Of a stretch of 64,000 nt of DNA, positions 41,086 through 49,184 are shown in pieces; the first letter of the stretch is position 1, and each line of letters starts with the position of its first letter. Made by a program: the position numbers and the translations under genes. The stretch is from COE1 sp949066965 (GTDB taxonomy: Bacteria; Bacillota; Clostridia; Lachnospirales; Lachnospiraceae): positions 1-64,000 of the forward strand of contig CARTDA010000010.1 in NCBI GenBank assembly GCA_949066965.1, given 5' to 3'. The notes beneath the pieces were generated by a model. The model saw nothing but the letters and a program-made list of their open reading frames with translations. It did no database searches and was not told the DNA's origin.

Positions 41086-42411
41086 ATGATGAAAAAGAAT
41101 TTCTTCGTTACAGCAGCTGTGATTTCATCCCTGTGCCTTTTAGGAGGCTGCGGCAGGGTGGGAAGCGAAACCTTGCCATCCGCAAAAAATGAAGCGCAGC
41201 TGTCAATACAGGAAGACGATAGAAGGGCGGAAACTCAGGAAATTGAAAATATAACGCAGATTTCACAGGAATATGGGCAGGAGGATGCAGACATGGATGC
41301 AAAGGTTTCAGATTTTAGTTATGATTTACTCGGGTTTCATGCACAGGACAAGAATCCGGTTCTTTCCCCTGTTTCAGCATACCTTGCGCTTTCCATGGCA
41401 GGCTGCGGGGCAGATGGCGCTACAAGGGATGCGTTTGACAATGTGCTCGGGAAAGATATGGTGAAGCTGGCAGATGACATGATGCATACATTTCCGTCAA
41501 AAAGCGATGCACTGAAGCTTTCTATTGCAAATTCGGCATGGATTGATGATGAATTTACAGTCAACGATGCGTGGATGGACACCATTCAATCCCGGATGGG
41601 CGCAGAGCCATATCAGGCAGATCTGTCGACTGAGGAAACCATGAACCATATCAATAACTGGATTGATGAAAAGACAAATGGCATGATAGATAAAATGCTG
41701 ACGGAACCTTTGGAAGACCAGACAAGGCTTGCGCTTTTTAACACGGTATATTTCAAGGGGAAATGGGAAATTCCCTTTGAGGCATCTGATACCTATAAGG
41801 AAGATTTTTATCTGCAAAGAGGGCAGGCGGAAACAGTGCAGGCCGACATGATGAATATGTATGCGACGGATTTGGATTATATTGCAAATGACTTTGCGGA
41901 GGGTGTTGTCCTGCCGTATCAAACTGATGGGAACCAGGATATAGCGTTTATTGCATTAAAACCCACAGGCGATACAGATGTCAGGGATGTATACGGAAAA
42001 TTGACCGGGACGGTCATGCAGGACATCCTGGTCAATAGCCAGACCATTGCGGTCAATTTAAAGCTTCCAAAATTTGAAATCACCTTTGACAAAAACCTTA
42101 CAGAATGCTTGAAAAACATGGGATTGTCAGAATGCTTTGACGAGGAAAAGGCGAACTTTGACCAGATTGGTAAAGCAAAAAGTGGCGATAATTTGTATAT
42201 TGAACTGGTAAGACAGAAGGCAAAAATTATTGTCGATGAGGAAGGGACAGAAGCGGCGGCTGTGACGGAGATCCTGATGATGTGCGGTGCCGCACTCGAG
42301 CCGGAAGAACCAAAAGAGCTTTATTTCAATGAGCCGTTTATTTACATGATTATGGATATGGATAATACAATGCCCTTGTTTATCGGAATCTTAGATAACC
42401 CAGTTTCATGA
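41086..42411 (+). CDS. Serpin-family protease inhibitor, predicted lipoprotein
   Basis: A 441-residue serpin with a lipoprotein signal: SLCLLGGC, lipid-bearing Cys22. After a charged linker the serpin fold starts near residue 65. Signatures include NTVYFKGKWEIPFE, LKLPKFEITFDKNLTECLKNMGL and the terminal FNEPFIYMIMDMDNTMPLFIGILDNP. The reactive-loop hinge VDEEGTEAAAVT has the small residues needed for insertion, so it should be inhibitory; the scissile region reads EILMMCGAALEP, close to Met/Cys/Gly/Ala. It is the third gene of the sigma operon (23-bp gap). Surface serpins of gut bacteria can block host or microbial serine proteases. Confidence 0.9.
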   Translation: MMKKNFFVTAAVISSLCLLGGCGRVGSETLPSAKNEAQLSIQEDDRRAETQEIENITQISQEYGQEDADMDAKVSDFSYDLLGFHAQDKNPVLSPVSAYLALSMAGCGADGATRDAFDNVLGKDMVKLADDMMHTFPSKSDALKLSIANSAWIDDEFTVNDAWMDTIQSRMGAEPYQADLSTEETMNHINNWIDEKTNGMIDKMLTEPLEDQTRLALFNTVYFKGKWEIPFEASDTYKEDFYLQRGQAETVQADMMNMYATDLDYIANDFAEGVVLPYQTDGNQDIAFIALKPTGDTDVRDVYGKLTGTVMQDILVNSQTIAVNLKLPKFEITFDKNLTECLKNMGLSECFDEEKANFDQIGKAKSGDNLYIELVRQKAKIIVDEEGTEAAAVTEILMMCGAALEPEEPKELYFNEPFIYMIMDMDNTMPLFIGILDNPVS

Positions 42412-42428
42412 AAAATTGAAAATAAGTA

Positions 42429-42457
42429 TTCAAATTGTCCGGATTATCTGTTATGAT
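42429..42457 (+). promoter_or_regulatory. Possible promoter of DUF1015 gene
   Basis: TTCAAA (42429-42434), 17-base spacer, TATGAT (42452-42457). The -35 matches 4 of 6 positions. Confidence 0.45.
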
Positions 42458-42514
42458 AAGTATCGTGATTCTTTTTGGAACGAATGATACATTTATTTTT
42501 AGGAGGAACGGTAT

Positions 42515-43753
42515 ATGGCAGTAATCAGACCATTTCGGGCATATAGACCACAAAAAGGACTGGAAAGCAAGATTGCAGCGCTTCCGTATGATGTCTACAA
42601 CAGGGAGGAGGCATGTGCGGCGGTAAAGGGTAATCCGCTTTCTTTTCTGAATATTGACAGGGCGGAGACACAGTTTGACAGCAGTGTGGATACCTATGCA
42701 GACGAAGTTTACCAGAAGGCACACGACATGCTCTGGGACATGATTCAAAAGGGGAACTTTGTACAGGAGGACAAGCCGGTTTACTATCTTTATGAGCTTA
42801 CGATGGACGGGCGGGTACAGACAGGGATTGTGGCATGTGCAAGTGTTGACGATTACGAGAATCAGGTTATAAAAAAGCATGAGAATACGCGGGCGGATAA
42901 GGAACTTGACCGCATTCGCCATGTAGAATCGTGTGAAGCGCAGACAGGACCGATATTTCTTGCATACCGGGCAAATGACATCCTCCGTGAAATAATCGCG
43001 CGGACGAAAAAAGGGCAGGCGCTCTATGATTTTACATCGGATGACGGCATAACGCACAGGGTATGGTGCATCTGTGCGGACGAAGATATCGCCACAATCC
43101 AAAAGATTTTTCAGGGATTGTCGCAAATTTATATTGCGGACGGCCATCACCGCTGTGCATCCGCTGTCAAGGTGGGATTAAAAAAACGTGCGGAAAATCC
43201 TGCATATACAGGCGAGGAAGAATTTAATTATTTTCTGTCTGTACTGTTTGCCGACGAAGAACTTATGATTATGGATTATAACAGGGTGGTAAGGGACTTG
43301 AATGGGCTTACAGCAGGGCAGTTTGTGGAGGCAGTCAGCAAAGTTTACAATATTGTCTCCAAAGGAACAATGTGCCAGAGACCCATACATAAGGGGCAGG
43401 CGTCCATGCTGGTGGAGGACACATGGTATCTGCTGGAAGTAAAGGCGGAGTATAAGAGCAATGACCCTGTAGATGGTCTTGATGTTGCAATTCTGCAAAA
43501 TCATGTGCTTTCACCCATTCTTGGCATTGACGACCCCAAGACAGATAAACGCATTGATTTCGTCGGCGGAATCAGAGGGATTGGCGAGCTTGAGCGGCGC
43601 GTAAAAACAGATTCCAAGGCTGCATTTGCCATGTACCCGACTTCCATACATGAGTTGTTTGCCGTCGCTGATGCCGGCATGCTGATGCCCCCGAAGTCGA
43701 CATGGTTTGAACCAAAGCTTAGAAGCGGATTGTTTATTCATGCCATCAACTAA
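42515..43753 (+). CDS. DUF1015 family protein
   Basis: A 412-residue cytoplasmic protein of the DUF1015 family. It begins with the family pattern VIRPFRAYRPQKGLESKIAALPYDVYNREEA and contains the highly conserved IYIADGHHRCASAVKVG (near 207-223), a ParB-like nucleotide-handling motif, and DFVGGIRGIGELERRV. Homologues are often found beside serC-serA, and serCA are about 4 kb upstream here, so a link with serine metabolism is plausible but unproven. AGGAGGAAC precedes the ATG. Confidence 0.85.
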   Translation: MAVIRPFRAYRPQKGLESKIAALPYDVYNREEACAAVKGNPLSFLNIDRAETQFDSSVDTYADEVYQKAHDMLWDMIQKGNFVQEDKPVYYLYELTMDGRVQTGIVACASVDDYENQVIKKHENTRADKELDRIRHVESCEAQTGPIFLAYRANDILREIIARTKKGQALYDFTSDDGITHRVWCICADEDIATIQKIFQGLSQIYIADGHHRCASAVKVGLKKRAENPAYTGEEEFNYFLSVLFADEELMIMDYNRVVRDLNGLTAGQFVEAVSKVYNIVSKGTMCQRPIHKGQASMLVEDTWYLLEVKAEYKSNDPVDGLDVAILQNHVLSPILGIDDPKTDKRIDFVGGIRGIGELERRVKTDSKAAFAMYPTSIHELFAVADAGMLMPPKSTWFEPKLRSGLFIHAIN

Positions 43754-43787
43754 TTGTCAATATTATTATACAAATGGATGTGGAAAA

Positions 43788-44657
43788 ATGCTGTTAACAG
43801 AGATGGAATTAGATATCGAACAAATTACCGAAAATTTGAATGCTTTTGAAAGGTTCCTGGACACCCTGCCAGAAAAGGCACTTGGACTTGGGGTGAGGGT
43901 GCTGATAGCTGCGGTGTTATTTTTTGTGGGTTCCAAGGCAATTAAATTTATACGCAGGATCACCAGGAAATCACTTCAGCGTGCAGGCGTGGAAACAGGG
44001 ATTATTCAGTTCCTTGATGGTCTGATCAAGGCATGCCTGTATGGTCTGCTTGTGCTGATTATCGCTGGTAATTTCGGGTTTGATGCAACCAGCATCGTGG
44101 CGCTTGTGGGTTCCGCCGGGGTGACGGCAGGACTTGCATTGCAGGGCAGTTTAAGCAATCTCGCCGGAGGGATGCTGATATTGCTGCTGAAGCCTTTTCG
44201 GGTCGGGGATTTCATTATTGAATCAGGGCACGGAACAGAGGGCACCGTAAAAGAAATTGGTATCTTTTATACCAAGCTTGCGACAACGGACGGTAAAATT
44301 GTAGTACTTCCAAACGGAAACCTGGCAAACAGCCCTATCACAAATGCAACGGATTCCTCTGTCCGGCGCGTTGATATTATTGTCGGCATCTCTTATGATG
44401 CTGATATCCGCGAGGCAAAAGATGTGCTCCTAAGGGTAATGGAGGATGACATGGACGTTCTTCACAGCGAGCCGGCACTTGTGTTTGTTGACGCGCTCGC
44501 AGACAGTGCAGTATTACTTGGCATGCGCTGTTACTGTGAGAATCCCAAATACTGGGACGTACGCTGGCGCCTGCTGGAAAATGCGAAAAATGCGCTGGAT
44601 GATGCCGGTATCGAGATTCCGTACCAGCAGCTTTCGGTTCATATGGAGCAATCATAA
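43788..44657 (+). CDS. Small-conductance mechanosensitive channel, MscS family
   Basis: A 289-residue channel that opens under membrane tension after osmotic down-shock. Three hydrophobic helices are visible (about 25-45, 70-90, 95-118); the last is the pore helix with the Gly/Ala-rich pattern GSAGVTAGLALQGSLSNLAGGMLILLLKPFRVGDFI typical of MscS. A soluble beta/alpha domain follows (GTVKEIGIFYTKLATTDGKIVVLPNGNLANSPITN). ATG 43788 is preferred, with GGATGTGG upstream; the frame is open from 43707, overlapping the DUF1015 gene. Spacing to that gene is 34 bp. Confidence 0.92.
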   Translation: MLLTEMELDIEQITENLNAFERFLDTLPEKALGLGVRVLIAAVLFFVGSKAIKFIRRITRKSLQRAGVETGIIQFLDGLIKACLYGLLVLIIAGNFGFDATSIVALVGSAGVTAGLALQGSLSNLAGGMLILLLKPFRVGDFIIESGHGTEGTVKEIGIFYTKLATTDGKIVVLPNGNLANSPITNATDSSVRRVDIIVGISYDADIREAKDVLLRVMEDDMDVLHSEPALVFVDALADSAVLLGMRCYCENPKYWDVRWRLLENAKNALDDAGIEIPYQQLSVHMEQS

Positions 44658-44687
44658 AAAAATTTTTGAAAAATATTGCAAAAGAAC

Positions 44688-44716
44688 TTTACAAAATGAA
44701 AAAGATTAGGTATAAT
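44688..44716 (+). promoter_or_regulatory. Sigma-A promoter of tRNA-Thr
   Basis: TTTACA (44688-44693), 17-base spacer, consensus TATAAT (44711-44716). Confidence 0.85.
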
Positions 44717-44739
44717 ATTTTTCGTGGTTGTAATTCCAG

Positions 44740-44812
44740 GCTTCCATAGCGCAGTTGGTAGCGCAACTGATTCGTAATCAGTAGGTCGAGGGTTCGAGTC
44801 CCTTTGGAAGCT
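44740..44812 (+). tRNA. tRNA-Thr (anticodon CGT)
   Basis: The full cloverleaf can be drawn: acceptor arms GCTTCCA and TGGAAGC, D-arm GCGCAGTTGGTAGCGC, anticodon stem CTGAT/ATCAG with loop TTCGTAA, and T-arm GAGGGTTCGAGTCCCTT. Anticodon CGT reads ACG (Thr). The 3' CCA is not encoded. The gene is single, with its own promoter and terminator. Confidence 0.95.
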
Positions 44813-44832
44813 TTTGAAAGACAGCAGAAGGG

Positions 44833-44862
44833 AAAAGACGCGGTGTTGGCTGCGTCTTTTTC
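44833..44862 (+). terminator. Terminator after tRNA-Thr
   Basis: AAAAGACGC pairs with GCGTCTTTT and runs into a T-tract. Confidence 0.88.
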
Positions 44863-44863
44863 T

Positions 44864-44953
44864 ATGCGCAGCCCCATGCACAATGCGTATAATGCACGCA
44901 TTGTGCATGGGGCGCGCGGAGAGTAGGGAAGGTAAATCTTCTCTACTCGATTA
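44864..44953 (+). repeat. Three-hairpin family, copy G
   Basis: A long stem CCCCATGCACAATGCGT pairs with ACGCATTGTGCATGGGG around ataatgc, with GCGC on both sides, so the bulge is lost. The third hairpin is GAGTAGGG...TCTACTC, as in copies E and F. It fills most of the gap before the HAM1-like gene. Confidence 0.7.
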
Positions 44954-44983
44954 TTTCTGATATGCGTAAGGGGAAAGAAAGTC

Positions 44984-45598
44984 ATGAGAGTATTATATGG
45001 AACAGGAAATCAGGCTAAATTGTCGGCGATGCAAAGGCGCCTGAGCAGTCTGGATATAGAAATTATCGGTCTAAAGGACCTGGAAGCGGATATCCCGGAA
45101 GTGCCGGAGGACGGTAAAACGCCTTTGGAAAATGCCCGACAGAAAGCTTATGCATATTTTGATGCGTTCCATATTCCGGTGTTCTCGTGTGATTCCGGTC
45201 TGTATTTTGATAATGTCCCTGACGCAGTCCAGCCGGGCGTCCATGTACGGACAGTGAACGGAAAGTATCTCACAGATGAGGAAATGATTGCATATTACAC
45301 AGGGATGGCGCAAAAGTATGGAGATTTGACTTCAAGATATAAAAATGCCATCTGCTTTGTCTATGACGATGCACATCGGTTTGAGGCAATGCGTCCTTCC
45401 ATGGAAAGCGAACCATTTCTGTTGACATCAAAACCGCATTCATCCGTAATGAACAAAGGTTTTCCGCTGGACAGCCTGTCCGTTGATATCAAATCAGGAA
45501 AATATTTTTATGACTTGCCCCGACAGGACATGGATCAGGTGGCAGTCGAGGACGGTTTTTTACAATTTTTCCAGGAGGTTCTGGGACAGATAAAATAA
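44984..45598 (+). CDS. HAM1/RdgB-like non-canonical purine NTP pyrophosphatase
   Basis: A 204-residue protein of the Ham1/RdgB fold, which removes dITP/XTP from nucleotide pools. It has GTGNQAKLSAM at the N-terminus (in place of SxNxxK), EDGKTPLENARQKAYAYFD and FSCDSGLYFDNVP with the catalytic Asp, then PGVHVR. The C-terminal signature region is diverged (SSVMNKGFPLDSLSVD rather than GYDPIF), so substrate preference may differ. The binding site GGGGAAAG precedes the ATG. It stands alone, facing the S51-EAL gene. Confidence 0.78.
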   Translation: MRVLYGTGNQAKLSAMQRRLSSLDIEIIGLKDLEADIPEVPEDGKTPLENARQKAYAYFDAFHIPVFSCDSGLYFDNVPDAVQPGVHVRTVNGKYLTDEEMIAYYTGMAQKYGDLTSRYKNAICFVYDDAHRFEAMRPSMESEPFLLTSKPHSSVMNKGFPLDSLSVDIKSGKYFYDLPRQDMDQVAVEDGFLQFFQEVLGQIK

Positions 45599-45638
45599 CT
45601 CAAACTTCCCACACTGCCTGGTGTGATGAACCAATAGC

Positions 45639-48110
45639 TTATGAGTTATCCAAAAGTTTCGCAAATTCCGCCTCAGTCATAGGCTTGTAGAAATAATACC
45701 CCTGTATCATGTCGCAGCTCACCGACTGCAGGAACGCGAACTGCTCCTTGGTTTCCACGCCCTCGGCAACGACCTTTGCGCCGACGTCGTGCGACAGACC
45801 GATAATGTGCTTGATGATTGATTCTGCTTTCCTGCCTTTTCCAATCTGCGAGATAAATCCCATGTCAATCTTGATGATGTCGAATTCAAAATTTTCAAGC
45901 GTTGAGAACGAGGACATCCCGCTGCCGAAGTCATCCAGCATCAGCGCAAGGCCAAGCGCTTTCATCTCGTTCAAGAAAGAAATCGCATCCGATTCAAGTT
46001 CTGCGTAAGCCGATTCTGTTACCTCCAGCTTTAGCATATCCTTGATATTTATCTGATGTACCAGCTTTGTTTTCAGCATCTCAAGCAGCCTGACATCGTA
46101 AAAATCCACTCTGGACAAATTGACTGCGCATGGAACAACTTTCTGTTTTTTGAGCATCCGACTGTGATTAAAGGCGATGACGCTGTTTACCATAAAGCTG
46201 TCAATTCTCGTGATACAGCCTTCCTTTTCATACACCGGCACAAACTGTCCCGGGGAAATCATCCCACGCTCCGAATGGTGCCACCTGATGAGAGCCTCCG
46301 CGCTTGCTATTTCCCCTGTCATCGTATCGACAACAGGCTGATAATATGTCTGGAATTCTCCCTTGGCGAACGCATTGTCAATCTGCGAAACAAGCCATCT
46401 GCGGTTCACATAGTCGTCGCTCATTTTTTGGTCGCATACGGCATAGCAGCCGCCATGGGACGGGTCAAGTGTATTCTCCGCCAGTTTCGCCCGGTCAAGC
46501 AGGCGCTGAATTTTCATCTCGTCTCCGCCGTCCTCGCCGTCAATATGGCAGATACCGCACCGAATCAGTATCGGCAACCGTTTGGACTCCTCCACGTAGC
46601 ACTGGCGGCACATCTCCTCAAGCCTGGCGTTCGTAAGGTATTGTGTCTTTACAATCAGGGCAAAATGGTCGCTCTCAAGCCGTGCAAGCAGCACGGGATG
46701 CAGCGAGCTTGCCAAAACGTCCCTTGTCATAAAAATCACCATGTCGCCGCTGTGACGCCCCAGCAGATCGTTTACTGCCTTAAACCCCTGCACGTTGGCA
46801 TAGACGACAGAATATCCTTTCTGGTATTCAGGCTCTTTCAGCATTTTCTCCGCTTGGGCAATAAATCCAAGTCTGGAATACTCGTCCGTCATCCAATCGT
46901 GGTCAAGAACCATGGAAATGTCAGTGTAGCTGACCATCAGCCGCCTTTTATCGCCGGCAATCAGCCTGACACGCAGATCATACGCCTTAATTTCATCCCC
47001 CGTGTTCAGATGGACCGTCCTTGCGTACACCCTCTTATTCGCGATTTCATCCAAAATCACCTCGAGCGTGCTTTGCTCCAAAAAGGGCTGCTGCTCCTCT
47101 GGCACTACGAGCTTTTCTGCCAGCAGGCGGTTTAGCTCCTCTAAGGTGTCGATATTGATGGGAATGATTCCCCTCTCCAGCAGAAAATCGCCGATATGGA
47201 GGAATGTGGTCCTTCCGCTCTCTGAATCGACTTCCATGATGCAGTCATACCGGTCCTTTACTATGGAATGGAAATATCTTGCGCCATCGTTGACAAGCTC
47301 CGAACACTCGCGCCTGAGCCTTGCGTTGTCAGAATGAATAATCCCGGCATGGAGCGGTCTTGTGCTGCCATTCTCCATAATCTCGCCTTCGCCAAAAAAC
47401 TCCGTGACGCCGTTTCTGATGATAAAATAAGCGCCATCGGGAATCATGTAGATTTCCCTGCCGCGGCTGTCCTGCGCCAAAATCTCGTCCACAAGCTTCA
47501 TGCCGTCCAAAATGACTGTCTTCTCATATTCAATATGCGGCATGATATTGATTCCGGTAAGCCCGAGGCCGTCCGTGAATTTCACAAAATCCGGGTCTGC
47601 CGCCTCCCCTGGAAGCTCCGGTGGCAGGTACACATTCTCCGCGGCATTTACCGCACCCGCGCTAAGACCGATAAAAATCCCGTCAAAAATCTCCCTGTCA
47701 TTGATAAGCTCCTTTAGCCCGCATCGTTTCATAAAAGCGTTTTCTGTTGGCGCATGACCGCCCGCGAGATAAAACACGTCCGCCCATTGCAGTGCGTCCT
47801 TTAGCGCGTTTCCCGCAGCGTCTGCTTCGGAGCAGCCTGCCTTTTTCTGATATGCCCTGATTGCCCTGTCGTCAAAGCATCTGATTTCCTCAATAAAAAA
47901 GCCCGCCAGTGAAAACGCGTCGCGCATTTCGTCCGTCACATGGTCGGACACCCCGGCATCAGACGGATCGCACGCAAAGACAAGAAATCTGGCATGGTCT
48001 GGCCAGTATCTTTTCAAATTATCGACAAAGCCGTTGGACGCGTCCACAGGCTTTGGCTCGTACTTCTTCGGCTGGTATTCCACAAAGCTGCTGGTTAAAA
48101 AAATGACCAT
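45639..48110 (-). CDS. Fusion of peptidase S51-like, PAS-like, degenerate GGDEF and EAL domains
   Basis: An 823-residue soluble protein with an unusual architecture. Residues 1-250 match peptidase S51 (PepE/cyanophycinase-type, class I GAT fold): YLAGGHAPTENA, nucleophile elbow GLSAGAVN with Ser150, and NIMPHIE with His192. Residues about 270-410 look like a PAS sensor. About 410-560 is a GGDEF domain whose active motif reads ESDHF (479-483), so it is probably not a cyclase. Residues 570-820 form an EAL domain with EALIRW (605-610), NLS, EVTES, DDFGSG, KIDMGF, AEGVET and QGYYFYKP all kept, so c-di-GMP hydrolysis is likely. GGAGG precedes the ATG; a sigma-A promoter lies at 48246-48274. Confidence 0.85.
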   Translation of the reverse strand: MVIFLTSSFVEYQPKKYEPKPVDASNGFVDNLKRYWPDHARFLVFACDPSDAGVSDHVTDEMRDAFSLAGFFIEEIRCFDDRAIRAYQKKAGCSEADAAGNALKDALQWADVFYLAGGHAPTENAFMKRCGLKELINDREIFDGIFIGLSAGAVNAAENVYLPPELPGEAADPDFVKFTDGLGLTGINIMPHIEYEKTVILDGMKLVDEILAQDSRGREIYMIPDGAYFIIRNGVTEFFGEGEIMENGSTRPLHAGIIHSDNARLRRECSELVNDGARYFHSIVKDRYDCIMEVDSESGRTTFLHIGDFLLERGIIPINIDTLEELNRLLAEKLVVPEEQQPFLEQSTLEVILDEIANKRVYARTVHLNTGDEIKAYDLRVRLIAGDKRRLMVSYTDISMVLDHDWMTDEYSRLGFIAQAEKMLKEPEYQKGYSVVYANVQGFKAVNDLLGRHSGDMVIFMTRDVLASSLHPVLLARLESDHFALIVKTQYLTNARLEEMCRQCYVEESKRLPILIRCGICHIDGEDGGDEMKIQRLLDRAKLAENTLDPSHGGCYAVCDQKMSDDYVNRRWLVSQIDNAFAKGEFQTYYQPVVDTMTGEIASAEALIRWHHSERGMISPGQFVPVYEKEGCITRIDSFMVNSVIAFNHSRMLKKQKVVPCAVNLSRVDFYDVRLLEMLKTKLVHQINIKDMLKLEVTESAYAELESDAISFLNEMKALGLALMLDDFGSGMSSFSTLENFEFDIIKIDMGFISQIGKGRKAESIIKHIIGLSHDVGAKVVAEGVETKEQFAFLQSVSCDMIQGYYFYKPMTEAEFAKLLDNS

Positions 48111-48245
48111 AAAATATTCCTCCGTTTCCTTAATGCATCTCTTTCTGCAAATATGTTCCTCTGGTCATTCAAGCTTTTTTCACGCGTAAAAATTGTAACC
48201 ATCCTGTACTGCCCCTTCTCGCAGAATGAATTTAAAACACCTTTA

Positions 48246-48274
48246 ATTTTAACATTCCTTCAGCAATATTGCAA
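48246..48274 (-). promoter_or_regulatory. Sigma-A promoter of S51-EAL gene
   Basis: On the minus strand TTGCAA (48274-48269), 17-base spacer, TAAAAT (48251-48246). It suggests that the fusion gene is transcribed independently of the ABC genes upstream, with a leader of about 130 bases. Confidence 0.6.
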
Positions 48275-48279
48275 TATCC

Positions 48280-48355
48280 TTTGCCAGCGGCGCCATACGC
48301 TGCGCGCCGGACTGGCAAATATCCTGAGAGGGGAGATCCAATCTCCCCTACTCGG
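48280..48355 (+). repeat. Three-hairpin family, partial copy H overlapping a coding end
   Basis: TTGCCAG/CTGGCAA arms enclose GGCGC/GCGCC and are followed by AGGGGAGAT-cca-ATCTCCCCT and CTACTCGG, as in copies E-G. The right end overlaps the last codons and the stop of the minus-strand permease gene (stop at 48348-48350), so the element supplies the protein's C-terminus. Confidence 0.6.
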
Positions 48356-49184
48356 TATAGCTGATTTTCTTTTCCAGCAGATTCAAAAGCCCATAAATCA
48401 CCATTGCAATCACGCACAGAATCACAATACTCAGGATGACCATGTCTAGCTTAAATACCTGGCTGCCATAGATAATCAGGTAGCCAAGCCCCTTTCTTCC
48501 GGCGAGAAACTCCCCGATAATCACGCCGACAAGAGCCAGGCCGATATTGACCTTGGACAGGGAGATGAAAGTCGGAATGTTTCCGGGAAACACCACTTTT
48601 GTAAACGCCTGCAGCTTTGTGCCGCCCAGGGTTTCTATCAGTTTCAGCCGTTCGGGATCAGTCTGTGCAAAGGACTGGTATAAATTCAAAATACAGCCGA
48701 ATATCCCGACTGATATTCCGCATAGGATAATAGTGCGGGGTCCAGTTCCGAGCCAGACGATGATAAGCGGTGCCAGGGCGGATTTTGGCAGACTGTTGAG
48801 CACAATCAAAAAGGGTTCGAACATTTTTCCAAGCGACGGATAAAACCAGAAAAATGTTGCCGTCAGCAAGGAAAACAGGATAATCAGCAAAAAGCTGATG
48901 CCGGATTCCAAAAGTGTAATCCCTATATGGCTTAACAAGGACATATCTGCTATGTCATGCCAGAATAATTTTGAGATGGCGATGGGTGAGCTGAAATAAA
49001 AACTGTCAATCCACCCCATGTCGGCAGAAACCTGCCAGAGCATTACAAATGCGGCAAAAATAAGAATTCTGCTCCAGAAGATATACAGTTTCTGCAGTTT
49101 CTGGTGCCGCAAAAAACGTTTCTGCCCCGCGGTGAGCGCAGATGCCTCAATATTGCTGCCGCAGCTGTTTTTCCGTATTTTCAT
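48348..49184 (-). CDS. ABC transporter permease, nitrate/sulfonate/taurine (SsuC/TauC) type
   Basis: A 278-residue inner-membrane permease with six predicted helices and the EAA loop ETLGGTKLQAFTKVVFPGNIPTFISLSKVNIGLALVGVIIGEFL characteristic of the SsuC/TauC/ThiX family. ATG 49184 is chosen; it overlaps the ATPase 3' end by 38 bases, and the longer frame back to 49289 would lie wholly within the ATPase gene. The C-terminus (KKISYTE) runs into repeat copy H. No periplasmic-type binding protein gene is near, so the substrate (sulfonate, nitrate, or thiamine precursor) is open. Confidence 0.88.
   Translation of the reverse strand: MKIRKNSCGSNIEASALTAGQKRFLRHQKLQKLYIFWSRILIFAAFVMLWQVSADMGWIDSFYFSSPIAISKLFWHDIADMSLLSHIGITLLESGISFLLIILFSLLTATFFWFYPSLGKMFEPFLIVLNSLPKSALAPLIIVWLGTGPRTIILCGISVGIFGCILNLYQSFAQTDPERLKLIETLGGTKLQAFTKVVFPGNIPTFISLSKVNIGLALVGVIIGEFLAGRKGLGYLIIYGSQVFKLDMVILSIVILCVIAMVIYGLLNLLEKKISYTE

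Noticed and set aside
43707..44657. Longer N-terminus for the MscS channel starting at 43707
   Set aside because: The extra 27 residues lie within the DUF1015 gene and give no hydrophobic helix; the 43788 start has a plausible binding site.
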